A stretch of 33,663 nucleotides of DNA from Chara braunii. Its lineage: Eukaryota; Streptophyta; Charophyceae; Charales; Characeae. The position numbers and the translations under genes are program-made. Every line of letters starts with the position of its first letter. The first letter of the stretch is position 1. The stretch is taken from assembly GCA_003427395.1 (NCBI GenBank), contig BFEA01000096.1:3170288-3203950 (forward strand), written 5' to 3'. Below the pieces are notes generated by a model. The model did not search any database. It saw only the letters and a list, made by a program, of their open reading frames with translations, and was not told the DNA's origin. This document shows, in pieces, positions 18,881 through 28,679 of this stretch.

Positions 18881-19522
18881 ATGTGTTTCGGATATGAATG
18901 CTGTGATAACTGTTGTGGAGTGGTGATTTTTCAACTGTTTGACCACCTATGACACTGCACTGTTGTGTTTTCCTTCCATACCATGTACCATGCACCATTT
19001 GTATTGATGCTTTTCATGTGCATATCCGTTTGCCATGTTTAGAATGTGACAATCAAGCACCTAGCTCATCTGCAAGGCGCTAAAAACGGACATTTTGTTC
19101 AATCTGATTTTCTTATCATGGCTCAGGAAAGTGTCATCGGGATTTGGAGCTACCGCAATAGAGGTCTTTTCCAGGTCCACCTTCCTTGTGCGATGCATAG
19201 AATTTGAGGATGTTGCAATGTCAAACAGAGCAGATAAAGCAAGGGTACGACAGCCACATGATGGCATATCCCCGTCAGTCAACAAGGGTATTGCATCCTG
19301 AAGATGCCATATCTGAACTTTTTACGTTTTTGAACTTCGCACTCTACCAACGTTGCTGTGACACATGAGCAGGAGGGCACATGCGGAGATGGTGAGAGAG
19401 GGAGGAGGTGGACACACACGAGAAGCAGCAGCTGAGTGAAGGTCCAATCCGACCGCCTGAATGAACAGACCAACTGCATCAATGAATGATCAACCCAGCC
19501 TGGGCCTAGGCCGGAGAGATAT
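18881..19522. other. No gene recognised
   Basis: Overlapping frames of about 70 codons occur on both strands near 19061-19301. Neither has an ATG-based, recognisable product. The repeat blocks to the left do not continue here. Confidence 0.5.
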
Positions 19523-19596
19523 ACGGCCTAAGTAGATTTGAACTACTGTCTTTACACTTATCAGGCGTATACTCTAACCAACTGAGTTATAGGCCC
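19523..19596 (-). tRNA. trnI-GAU: Organelle-type tRNA-Ile(GAU), probably a nuclear insert
   Basis: The minus strand folds as a full cloverleaf: acceptor GGGCCTA with TAGGCCG, D stem ACTC/GAGT with loop AGTTGGTTA, anticodon stem TACGC/GTGTA with loop CTGATAA, a 5-base variable loop, and T stem AGTAG/CTACT with loop TTCAAAT. The anticodon is GAT, isoleucine. GAU-Ile tRNAs are bacterial or organellar; plant nuclear genomes use AAU and UAU. The first pair of the acceptor is a G-G mismatch (a C would be expected at position 72), which suggests a decaying copy. It is most simply a piece of mitochondrial or plastid DNA in the nucleus. An organellar contig is unlikely because of the nuclear repeats on both sides. 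Confidence 0.75.
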
Positions 19597-19651
19597 ATGC
19601 TTGGAAAGACTTGAACTCTCAACCCCCAAATCCGTAGTTTGGTGCTCTATC
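19597..19651 (-). tRNA. trnR-ACG: Partial tRNA-Arg(ACG), organelle-type, cut by gap
   Basis: Minus-strand bases from the gap edge read the end of a D arm (GAGC), an anticodon stem CCAAA/TTTGG with loop CTACGGA (anticodon ACG), and a T stem GAGAG/CTTTC with loop TTCAAGT. The 3' acceptor half CAAGCAT then abuts the tRNA-Ile with no spacer. The 5' acceptor and most of the D arm lie in the N gap, so acceptor pairing cannot be tested. The TTCAAGT loop and tight packing point to an organellar tRNA cluster. Confidence 0.65.
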
Positions 19652-19771
19652 NNNNNNNNNNNNNNNNNNNNNNNNNNNNNNNNNNNNNNNNNNNNNNNNN
19701 NNNNNNNNNNNNNNNNNNNNNNNNNNNNNNNNNNNNNNNNNNNNNNNNNNNNNNNNNNNNNNNNNNNNNNN
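19652..19771. other. Assembly gap (120 N)
   Basis: A run of N. It cuts the tRNA-Arg, and the real length may differ from 120. Frames drawn through it are meaningless. Confidence 1.
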
Positions 19772-19778
19772 ATATATA

Positions 19779-19800
19779 TGATATGATATCTATCATATCA
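19779..19800. repeat. Perfect 10-bp inverted repeat beside the gap
   Basis: TGATATGATA and TATCATATCA pair around TC. The AT-palindromic DNA continues toward the gap (ATATATATG) and may have helped cause it. Confidence 0.85.
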
Positions 19801-21229
19801 AAGGGCCAGGTCAGGCGGGTCACACTACCGAAGCCTGTCAGTTGCATTAATTTAATTAACAAAAAACAGCCTTGGTCCAGGCTGGAGTAACCCAGTACCG
19901 GACCGGGGTCAGGCCAACGGCCTGAAACAGGTCCAGCCTCACTGCCGGGCTGAAAGGGTACACCTACATGATCCTTGGACCTGAAAATGGATCAAGCGAT
20001 ACATCAACAAGCTATCCGCTGAAATAACGGAAACCCAAAGGAACGACAAAGAGACAGTCCTAAATGCGGAGGGAACTCCGTGCAGAAAAAGAGATGCAAT
20101 GCAGACTAGGCCTCAAGCCTAATCTATACAACAATGTCTGGTCTGAGTTGACCCAAAAAGCAGAAAATGTTTGACCTGTGTCGGCCAAGAAAGAGCAAAA
20201 TGTCTAACCTGTGTCGATCAAGAAAGAGAAAAGTATCTCCTAAGCCAAAATGACTGAACATAAATCAACCCTGAACCCTAAAGGCAAAAGAAAAACAAGA
20301 TCAATGTCCAACATCAAAAAAGAATGTGGCACAGTCTCACGTGCCCTGTACAAATACACAAAAGAAAGGGAGCTCAGTCGCATGGGAAAGGTAGGTAGGG
20401 CTGGCGGCAAATACGAACTCAAAATAAACTCCAAGGGGGTACCCACACAACCATATGAAACATCATCAGGCTCAGAGAGAGAATAACAACACGACAGCAG
20501 GATTAATGGAAACCATCAAACGGGCACCGCCAACTGAAAGAAAAAGGGCACTCACCAAAGGGAGCACACAAGGGAGCCTGGACAAATAGGGGGGCTATGC
20601 CGACATAGACATACGGCCAAGGGCTGCAAGCAAAGAAAACATACCCTCTGGAGGAGGGCGCACAACATAGGGTAAGGCAGTAGGGAGGCAGACGAATACA
20701 CCCACATGGAGAGGGAAAATAGGGGTCATCATGCGACTGGAGGGTAAACTCGAGGGTGGTGGATAGATGGGAATGATGGAAACTCTGTGGCTGAAAAAGT
20801 GAAGTAGTTTAACTAACGAGTTTTAAGACTGAAGTCGAGTCGAAGTAGCCAAGCTGAAATAGGAGTAGCGTAGAAACCGAGTAGAAGTCTGGAACCCTAC
20901 GACAGGTACCACTGATACTGAAGAGAAGCACTGAGGTAGAAAGTCAAATGTAAAAGCCGAATATAGAAGCCGATGTAGAAGCCAAAATCACGAGTTGTTG
21001 GATAAGTGTCCAAGAATGGTAAAAGATAAAAAGCGTATAGGGGGTATAGATCAGTCACGATAACGAGAAGGAAGTCGATGGTTATGCTGAGGGCGAGAGG
21101 AATCAACTGCAACAACAGGCGGAACCACATCCACGGGGGAAGAAGGATCTGAGGCAGGTACCGAGAAGGACGAGAAGCAAGAGGGGAGGATGATGAAGGG
21201 AAAGGATGAGCACGATCGTAAGCACACAC
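19801..21229. other. Unassigned region, possibly 3' part or LTR of element 2
   Basis: No protein domain was recognised. A 33-bp duplication starting AAAATGT lies at 20164 and 20197 (AAAATGTNTNACCTGTGTCG). If element 2 had a 3' UTR and LTR they would lie here in reverse orientation, but I could not find TG/CA ends or a polypurine tract, and the partner LTR is missing from the window. Confidence 0.4.
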
Positions 21230-21235
21230 GAAAGT

Positions 21236-21330
21236 TTTAGGTGCGTGAAAGGTTCCCAAGTAGACTCCGGTCAGAGTAACCCTTCCATTGAATGAGATAT
21301 TTGAAGCGGGGAGGATCACCATCAGTCATA
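21236..21330 (-). pseudogene. Element 2 chromodomain
   Basis: The minus strand encodes RFKYLIQWKGYSD, the core of a canonical chromodomain, which in chromoviruses directs integration to heterochromatin. The following STWEP-like part is present only after a two-base shift of frame (the in-frame reading is SLLGNLSRT then stop). The aromatic residues Y, W and, in the shifted frame, W are therefore encoded but not in one frame. Confidence 0.82.
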
Positions 21331-21439
21331 CGTCGGGACGTAACATTAGAGATGACAAACTCCTCGTGACCCTCAATGATCATGGGAGAGAGGCGAGGGT
21401 AAAGTCGGCGGTGGAACTCATGGGGAGATCATCTAAAGG

Positions 21440-21779
21440 GGCGCAATATAGATATTATATGAAGCACATCATGTAGGTTAGTGTGATACATGGAATCGGG
21501 GCGCTTCAATTTGAAGCTCACCGGACAGTTATGATTAGGTCCGGCAGGTGAAAGAATAGTGCATGGACCGATATATCGACTTTTGAATTTCCAAAGCATG
21601 TCGGTTTCGGGCTAGAAATGACGTGCATCAACAACGACTTCGTCACCAACTTTGAAGGGGTGGTCGATGCGAGAACGGTTGGCGCTAGTAGTCATGCGAG
21701 TTTGGGAATCAACAATGTTTTTGCGAGCGTTGTTGAGGATCTCATCCATCTCCTTAACCTAGTTGTCAAGGGAAGAACA
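21440..21779 (-). pseudogene. Element 2 integrase C-terminal GPY/F region
   Basis: Minus reading gives VKEMDEILNNARKNIVDSQTRM, HPFKVGDEVVVDARHF, then a stop, then KFKSRYIGPCTIL and MYHTNLHDVLHII. This is the region between the integrase core and the chromodomain in Ty3 elements, with the GPC in the place of the GPF/Y motif. The stop follows ARHF. It joins the core only if the insertion at 21783-22299 is ignored, and even then with one missing base near 21770. Confidence 0.82.
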
Positions 21780-21782
21780 TTG

Positions 21783-22299
21783 ACAACAGAAAAATTCCCA
21801 CGAGAAATGAAAGTTGAAAAGACATTCCATAAATAAAAAAAACCTTCATGTTTATAAATTATTATTCCAATATTCGTCCAATTTTAAAATTTCAGCTTTA
21901 TTTGACAAGTTTTCGTCTAAATATGAGGTTTCCCTTCCAATTACATTTATGAAAGTTTGGACGAGTTTATAAAATGTCTTAGTTAAAACTTATTTCTTTC
22001 TACTACAATAAACATCTTCTAATTTCGATTGGATTAACCTATTCATGACTTGAAATCCTTACATAGAATAACAATACAACTAAAATATTTCATGAACTCG
22101 TCCTGACTTTCATTCCATCTCTAGCACGTAGTTCAAATAAGAACGGATACCCCATTGTTGGAATGAAAGTTTTCAAGTAAGACAAAAAAAATTAAAACTA
22201 GAATCATATTTTTTTAAATTGAAATCAAAATTTAAAATTTAGAATGTACTTTTACTACAGAATGATTATTTTATTCTGGAGTTTTTTTTTCTTGTAGTG
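21783..22299. mobile_element. Small AT-rich non-autonomous element with a CACTA-type end
   Basis: This 517-bp AT-rich block interrupts the integrase of element 2. Its right end reads CACTACAAGAAAAAAAAA on the minus strand, the hallmark terminus of plant CACTA (EnSpm) transposons. The left end ACAACAGAAAAATTCC is a degraded match lacking the first C. Both sides carry the trinucleotide TTG (21780-21782 and 22300-22302), fitting the 3-bp target duplication of this superfamily. It has no coding capacity, so it would need a transposase from elsewhere. The left terminus is the weaker part of the case. Confidence 0.72.
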
Positions 22300-22801
22300 T
22301 TGAGATGCATCTGAGATGGATGAAGGAGATTAGATGGGACAAGAGGGTGATATCCCGAGTCACAGCAGTAAGGAGACATGTCGGTGGCTGCTGAAATAAC
22401 ATGGTTATAAACAATTTTGGCATGGGTGAGATTAAGGTCCCAATCAGAGTCATTCTTAACAAACTTCTTGAGGACATTCCCAAGAGTTTTGTTGGTGACC
22501 TCCGTCTGTCCGTCTGACTGAGAATGATAAGAAGAGGAGAAGCGAAGCTCATAGCCGTAGATCTTATGGAGTTCACGTCAAAAGTGGGAAGTGAAGCGGG
22601 GGTCACGGTCAGAGACAATACTAGTAGGAAGACCGTGATGAATGATGATGCAATTGAAATAGAGTGAGGCGATGTCTTTAGCTGAGCTAGCATACTTGCA
22701 AGGGAGGGGAAGTGAGCATGCTTAGTCAACCGACAAGCAACAACGAAAATGGCGTCGTGGCCTGGTGGGGTAGGGAGACAAAGAGGACTCATGAAGTCCA
22801 T
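22300..22801 (-). pseudogene. Element 2 integrase catalytic core
   Basis: The start MDFMSPLCLP holds the first catalytic Asp and is followed by DAIFVVACRLTKHAHF. In another frame come IVSDRDPRFTSHF, a stop, RELHKIYGYELRFSSSYH and SQSDGQTEV with the catalytic Glu. All three DDE residues are encoded, but the core is split by at least one frameshift near 22690 and an in-frame TGA after TSHF. It ends at the nested insertion. Confidence 0.83.
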
Positions 22802-22813
22802 GGAAACAAAAGT

Positions 22814-23098
22814 TCACCGCTGAGTAGGAATGGGTAAGGGATGAAGAAGACCATAGGGGGGGATGATTGGTAATATTGGTCTTTTGACAAATTTTGCACA
22901 TTTTGACATATCCTTCAGGAAGGTGCGACGGTGCCTCCAATAATAATGGCGGTAGAGGCGGTTAAGAGTCTTATAGACACCAAAATGACTAACGGTCCGC
23001 TGATCATGACTCTTAACGACGACCCGTGCGCGGAGCTGGCCAGGAGAAGGCACACATAAGCGAGGAGTATGGGAATGATTGAGACGAAGCCAATACAA
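22814..23098 (-). pseudogene. Element 2 integrase zinc-binding domain
   Basis: The frame shows KSHDQRTVSHFGVYKTLNR, YRHYYWRHRR and KDMSKCAKFVKR, the HHCC domain that precedes the integrase core. The histidines and the first cysteine are present. The second cysteine of the CX2C pair is Phe (CAKF), so zinc binding is probably lost. Confidence 0.82.
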
Positions 23099-23201
23099 GA
23101 GTCCAGAGGGGTCGAGTTGGAAGTTATGGACGGTCTCGCTAGCCTATAAGTCGGCGTAGATAGAATGAAACTCGGAACACAAGGGGTAAGCACGACTATA
23201 C

Positions 23202-24005
23202 TCATTGAGGAAAGTAGGATGGATGATGGGAATAAAGACAGAGAGCAGAGAGTTGTTGATCATCGCACTTAAGGTCAAGGCGACGGGATAAGGCATCTGC
23301 GACACAATTGTTCTTGCCAGAGATCTTTTTTATGGTGAAGTCGAATCCGGAAAGATCACGACACCAACGAGCCTGATGAGAAGTGAGTTTAGGCTTCGTA
23401 TGAAAGGCGGCGAGGACAGAGTTATCTGTGAGCACAATGAAGGTACGACCGTGTAGATGATGGCGTCATTTCTTAATAACGTAAACTAGCGCGAGAACTC
23501 ACGCTTGTCAGCAATAGAATTACGCTTTGTGAGAAATAACTGTTGAGCGAGATAAGCAATCAGACACTCTGCATCGCAAGACTTGACTGTACCGTCGTCC
23601 GTCAGGAATATATGGAGGGGGAGTTCCTCAAGGAGTAGGTTGAATGGGTGCGGGGTGAGCCGCAGTCGTTGGGGGTCGAGTAGGAAATCAGGGAATGCGC
23701 ACTGGGGGTGGAGTAGGAAATCAGGGAATGCACGGGGGTCGAGACTCCGTGGAATCGGGTGAAGTAGAAGAGGCTGAGTAGGTCAGAGATATGATAGCTC
23801 CATTAGCAAAGTATGACACGTCCGTGGTGACAATAAATGGACGGGAGTAATTAGAAAGGTGTAGAAGGGGAGCTGACGTGACAAGCCGCTTGAGAGAGCG
23901 GAAGGCATCCTCACAAGTCAGAGTCATGTAAAAGGGTAGACGTTCGCGAGTCAGAGGAGTCGGTTGGGCAGTGTACTGCACATAGCTTTTTAAGAAAATG
24001 GCCAT
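23202..24005 (-). pseudogene. Element 2 RNase H region, broken
   Basis: 23721-24005 carries the start (DAFRSLKRLVTSAPLLHL, RPFIVTTDVSYFANGAI) with the first catalytic Asp kept. 23202-23435 carries the end (LTDNSVLAAFHTKPKLTSHQARW, SGFDFTIKKISGKNNC, VADALSRR). Between them, about 23440-23720, the frame is lost, and a 30-bp sequence (GGGGTCGAG/GGGGGTGGAG with TAGGAAATCAGGGAATG) is duplicated near 23670-23730. Confidence 0.8.
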
Positions 24006-24109
24006 AGTAGTTGGTCAATCCAAAAAAACTACTGAGCGCAGGAATCGAGGTAGGAGTGGACCAATCGACAATCGCTTGAATCTTTAAGTCGTCCATATGG
24101 AGTCCAACA

Positions 24110-24989
24110 CGGAGACCTGGTGTCCAAGGAAGTCGACTTTAGGTTGAGCGAAGCGACATTTGGAGAGCTTCGCATAAAACCCATGGTCGCGTAATCGCTG
24201 GAGGACAGTGTGGAGGTGGATCAGGTGCTCCTTTAAGGTATGACTGTAGACTAGGATGTCGTCAATGTAGACAAGAACCGAGTCCTCAAGAAGGTCTTAG
24301 AACATCGTGTTCATTGGCGTTTGGAAGGTGACAAGGGCATTACAGAGACCGAAGGGCATGGCGGTAAACTCGTAGTGCCCTAAGCGAGAGAGGAAAGCGG
24401 TTTTAGGCTGGTCCTCCTCGGCTACACGGATTTGGTGATATCCGCTTCGAAGATTGATCTTCGTAAAGAAGTGGTGGCCGGTGAGGCGGTCGAACAGACC
24501 ATCCGCGCGGGGCATAAGATAGTTGTTTTGGGCCGTATAGTCATTGAGACCGAGGTAGTCGATATAGAGGCAGAGGGTGTCATCCTTCTTGAGATCGAAG
24601 ATGACAGGGGAACTCCATGGGGAAGTGCTAGGTTTAATGAAGCCCTGACGAAGTAGCTCGTCAATATGGGCTCCGGAAACAAGGAGGTGATATGGGGCGT
24701 GATTGTGATTACGATAGTTAGGTTCGAGTGGGATGTGATGCTCGATATCGCCCATATGAGGGATGTTGCTATGAGAGACAAATAAAGGGAAAACATTGCG
24801 ATACTCACGAAGGAGGGCAGCAACGCTAGGCTGCAAAGTCGATAGGAGGTGGTCAAACTCCTTAGCAGCAGCAATGTCTAAAGCAGGGGTGGAAGGAGTC
24901 GGTATAAGAATAGGTACAAATGGTGCCTCTATGGTAAAGGATGCAACAAGGTGGGGTGGGCTAATAGAGGGGGAGGAGGATGAGGACAC
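24110..24989 (-). pseudogene. Element 2 reverse transcriptase, one premature stop
   Basis: 24297-24989 gives LREYRNVFPLF, IDELLRQGFIKPSTSPWSSP, LCLYIDYLGLNDYT, KINLRSGYHQIRV and FTAMPFGLCNALVTFQ. TAA at 24294-24296 stands where CAA is likely (F-stop-DLLED), and the same frame continues with VLVYIDDILVYSHTLKEHL. The YIDD catalytic motif is intact. The following SKCRFAQPKVDFLGHQVSV leads to a frameshift before MDDLKIQAIVDW (about 24096). Confidence 0.88.
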
Positions 24990-25440
24990 TGAAGGATGAG
25001 GAGGGTTGGGAGGCTCGGGAGTGGTGGAACGAGCTCGACCAACTGAACATTTTGATGCATAGAGTTGTAGACAAGGAGATCCGTGATGTCGACAATGTAG
25101 AGTTCGGTATCAGGCTGGCGAAGGATGTGGTGGAACGGAGTAGGTGTTAAGATGGTGACGTTGATGGGAGAGGGAGATGTAGAGTCGGATTTGCCCAACA
25201 ACGGAATACGGTATTGCTTCTCATTCTTGGCGTCGAGGACGAGGTCGTTGTGGATCCAATCGGGACCAGAATGGGCGAACTGATGGGAGTAGGCGGTGTC
25301 GATAACAAGGTCATATAGGGTTTGCATGACGTCGAAGGTCCACTAGTCATGGAACCAACGGGCCTTGTGAAGGCTATGGGGCATCCGCAAGGGGAAGGAG
25401 AATGGGATATCAGGCACCACACACTCGACGAACGATTTGG
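24990..25440 (-). pseudogene. Element 2 protease-RT linker region, truncated
   Basis: The minus frame VECVVPDIPFSFP, a stop, then DLVIDTAYSHQFAHSGPDWIHNDLVLD resembles the second half of a Ty3 protease and the spacer before RT. The DSG active site would lie to the right but is missing: by about 25490 the sequence already codes for gag of element 3 on the other strand. Confidence 0.6.
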
Positions 25441-25445
25441 CATGA

Positions 25446-26687
25446 TTGTCACCAAGTGTAGACAGCGGACAACGCATCTCGTTGTTGCTCTCCCACTTCA
25501 CGGATCTCCTGGCAACGTGCATTGCACAGCAGGAGGACATCCACAGCCTCGACGGCACGGTAAAGAACCAGCAACGGATGTTGGATCAAGTCAATAGCCG
25601 CCTTCAGCAGCTGGAGCAACGACCGGTCGCCGCCCCCGTCGCCAGTGCCTCCAACACCTCTGACCGACTCAACGCATTGGACGTCGACGTCGGCGTACTC
25701 AAGGACGGCATGCAGCTACAGCAAACCACGACTCAACAACTTGAGCAGCGGATCTGCACCGCCGCCACTCACCCGAGCACGTCACAACGCGAATCGACTC
25801 CAAAGTGCGACAGTCAGGAAATCTTCTGCGACGCAACAAAGACGGACCCGACTCCTTGGTTTTGCCAGTTCGAGCTCAAGTTGCAACTCCACCACGTCCC
25901 CGAAGCAAAGCGCCACGCGTACTTGTACTCCCGATCGGGGGGCAAGTGCCAAGCATGGTTGGACAACCTCTTGTCCAAATACGGCGTGGTGGCGACCGAC
26001 TTGCATACCAAGATCAGCTGGGCGGATCTGAAGGCAGCATGGCATAAGCGGTTCCAGATCGAGCCACCGGAAATGAAAGACATGGACAAGCTTATCAAGT
26101 TCCACTGAAACACGCTGCCAAGTGGAGATTGGATTGTCGAGTTTCAACGCTTGACATCCGTACCAGACGTACCAATGGGCTTTCAAGCTATGAAACACTA
26201 CTTCATCTCAAGGTCGTGTACGACATTGTCCACGGCGCTGACTCAAGTCGCAGACACGCTCACTACAACAGCGGAGCTATTCGACAAGGCCGCGCAAATC
26301 ATCGTCACGAACACGGAGGCCAAGAACCTCTCACCTGCGACAGGCCCGAGCAGAGAACAACATCGACTGAAAGTGGTCGTGGTCGCGGCGGCAACGTTGA
26401 CCGACCCCTCAAGCGAGGCATTGTCTGCCAATGAAGGGGACAGACTCGCCGCCGGTCGGGATGTTGGCCGCCCTGGCAAAGGTCGAGGCCGTGACAAATC
26501 AAAGACAAAGACCACATTCCCCGGGCCCGGCGCAGCAGCTCCAGATCCCTGGACTCACTATGGTCTTTCGGAGAGCGTGTACAAGTTACGCACGAAGATC
26601 CGCTATTGCTTGTGGTGCAAGAGCGATCTCCACACAACAGTGGGCTGCCCTTTGATGCCTCTCGGCAAGGGAAAGTCGGGAAACTGA
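25446..26687 (+). pseudogene. Element 3 gag with one internal stop
   Basis: A single frame runs from a stop at 25443 to the gag stop at 26685-26687, broken only by TGA at 26106-26108. The N-terminal part is a coiled coil rich in Gln (DQVNSRLQQLEQRP, QLQQTTTQQLEQRI). It is followed by a capsid-like part (PTPWFCQFELKLQLHHVPEAKR, WLDNLLSKYG, WADLKAAWHKRFQIEP), then after the stop DWIVEFQRLTSVPD and KHYFISRS, a Lys/Arg/Gly-rich stretch and a CCHC knuckle. The first in-frame ATG is at 25578, so the natural start was probably lost with the 5' end. Confidence 0.87.
26608..26649 (+). pseudogene. Element 3 gag zinc knuckle
   Basis: CLWCKSDLHTTVGC has the C-X2-C-X4-H-X4-C spacing of retroelement nucleocapsid knuckles, about 13 codons before the gag stop. 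All four ligands are intact. Confidence 0.9.
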
Positions 26688-26699
26688 GCACCGCCGGAG

Positions 26700-28065
26700 T
26701 GAGTCCACGACACTCCTGACGCCTTCGGAACCGGTTGCTTCGCGACCGACCGCCCTTCGTTTCAAGGCACATGCGGAAGTCGATAGTCCTCCACTTCTAT
26801 ATTCTTATGAGGACTATGTTGCCCGGCTCATTCCTACACTGAGTAGTCATGCTCAAGGACAAGACGTGTGTGCGACATCTTCTCCGTCCGGAAGCGGTGA
26901 CATATCGTCTTCAAGTGGTTCTTCACGGGATTCGGCACGCGAGTTCAATATAGAGGTATTGGACCCCCTCACGTCTGAGGATTTTGCTTGGCTTCCTCTC
27001 CCGACCACGGGCTGCTTGCCGAGACCGCAATGCGCAACACTCTGCGCTCATATCCGCGTGTACTTATCCTTCTATGCACCACCAACTTCGCCGACGGATG
27101 ACAAAGTTGCGGTGGGGGACATCCTTGCATATGTTACCAAGGTGGCCCGCGAGTTTCGCAAGCAGCGGTACGAGGACAACAATGCACTGCTCCTCTATAT
27201 CTGCATCAAAGTTGGGCAAGCATCTTGCAACACTTTGCTGGATAGCGGCGCGTCTTGCAATTTCATGAGCCAAGCCTTTATGCAAAGGGCTGGCCTAGGC
27301 GCACAAGTTCGAAGGAAGACAAACCCAACGGTGATCAAGTTGACGGACGGAAAGACGCAACAACTTCTTGACCGCTATATCGAAGCCGTCCCGGTGTATT
27401 TCGCACCTCATGCATGCGAACCGGTGACGTTCGACATTTTGGACACAGACTTTGATATCATATTGGGAATGCCTTGGCTTGCAAGTGTGGATCGCACAGT
27501 CAACTTTCACCGGCGGACTCTTACCGTCTGGGACGCCTTCGGCGCCGAAGTATCGTGTAATATTCATATTCCGCACCCTTCGATCCGGTGCCAAGTTGTG
27601 ACAGCCAAGTCATTCCGGGTTACTTGCGCTTACGAGCAGCCCGACGAGATAGGCCAATGCTTCCTACGGACGGTCGCGGTAGCTGACTCTTCCCCCGCGG
27701 ATTTGTCTTCGGACTCCCGTGTGGTGCGGTTGCTTGACGTGTTCGCCGACATCTTTGAGTCACCTATCGGTGTGGTGCCGGATCGGGCAATCTCTCACGA
27801 TATCATTCTTGAGGCCGGTGTCGTGCCACCGAAAGGTTGCATTTATTGCATGAGCGAGGAGGAGCTTACGATCCTCCGCGCCCAACTCGATGACTTATTG
27901 GACAAGGGTTGGATCCGCCCCAGTAGCTCCCCATATGGAGTGTCAGTTCTCTTTGTACGGAAGACGAACAAGGATCTACGATTGTGCATCGACTACCACA
28001 AACTCAATGCGCAAACCGTCAAGAATGCGAGGCCTCTTCCTCGTATTGACGATCTAATTGAGTGA
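26700..28065 (+). pseudogene. Element 3 protease and RT fingers
   Basis: The frame is open at least from [14 protein letters not shown] before 26866. A low-complexity Ser-rich spacer precedes the protease, with active site [12 protein letters not shown] (DSG at 27241-27249) and [13 protein letters not shown], both intact. RT begins with [40 protein letters not shown] and [13 protein letters not shown] at 28063-28065 then interrupts the frame, most likely from CGA (Arg). The protease itself has no visible defect, but nothing shows that it is made. Confidence 0.88.
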
Positions 28066-28679
28066 TTGGGCGGCTTGAAGTACTTCTCTAAGTTGGATTT
28101 GAAGTTAGGGTACCAGCAGATTTCGATCCGGACGAACGATCGCTATCAATCCGCGTTCCAGACGCGGTATGAGCACTTTGAGTGGGTGGTTATGCCTTTT
28201 GGCCTCACCAATGCCCCAACGACCTTTCAAGCGGCAATGACCAACGAGTTCCGTGCGATGTTGGACCGGTTCATGCTGGTCTACTTAGACAACACTCTCG
28301 TCTATAGCCGAACGTTGGAGCAACATCTTGAGCACCTTCGACGGGTGTTAGAGACGCTCCGCCGCTCCAAGTACAAAGCCAACTGCAACAAGTGCGAACT
28401 TGTCCGGCAAGAGATCGAATTTTTGGGCCGTTTTGTCACACCGGAGGACATTAGTCCGTTGTCGGACAGGATTCAAGCCATCCAAGAGTGGCCGGAACCG
28501 CGGAACGTCACGAATATTTGTTCATTCACTGGGCTTGCCGGCTACTACCAACGCTTTCTCAAGGGATACTCGAAGATCGCGGCTCACTTGACCAAGCTTC
28601 AATGCGAGGATCGGTCGTTTGACTTCGGCTCACTTTGGCTCTCAAAGTCGCGCTATTATCTGCCTAGGTCTTGCTCATG
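28066..28679 (+). pseudogene. Element 3 RT palm and thumb, YLDN instead of YLDD
   Basis: In frame with the preceding segment apart from the stop codon: [61 protein letters not shown] and SFTGLAGYYQRFLKGY. The second catalytic Asp of YLDD is Asn (AAC at 28291-28293 for GAC), which abolishes polymerase activity in related RTs. Around 28640 the frame shifts, and the reading passes into RNase H in another frame. Confidence 0.9.

Larger units (their letters stand above)
21230..25440 (-). mobile_element. Element 2: Ty3/gypsy chromovirus, 5'-truncated
   Basis: Reading right to left the minus strand gives a protease-RT linker, RT with an intact YIDD, RNase H, the integrase zinc domain, the integrase core with D and E of the DDE triad, a GPY/F region and a chromodomain with YLIQWKGY. 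Gag, the protease active site and the 5' LTR are absent, since element 3 begins head to head at about 25440-25490. The frame is broken by stops, frameshifts and a nested insertion at 21783-22299. The protein sequence differs clearly from elements 1 and 3, so it is a separate lineage. Confidence 0.88.

Noticed and set aside
19601-19890. Open frames through the N gap
   Set aside because: They consist mainly of undefined residues.
26243-26772. Antisense frames over element 3 gag
   Set aside because: They are shadows of the GC-rich gag coding strand; the plus strand carries the zinc knuckle and capsid similarity.
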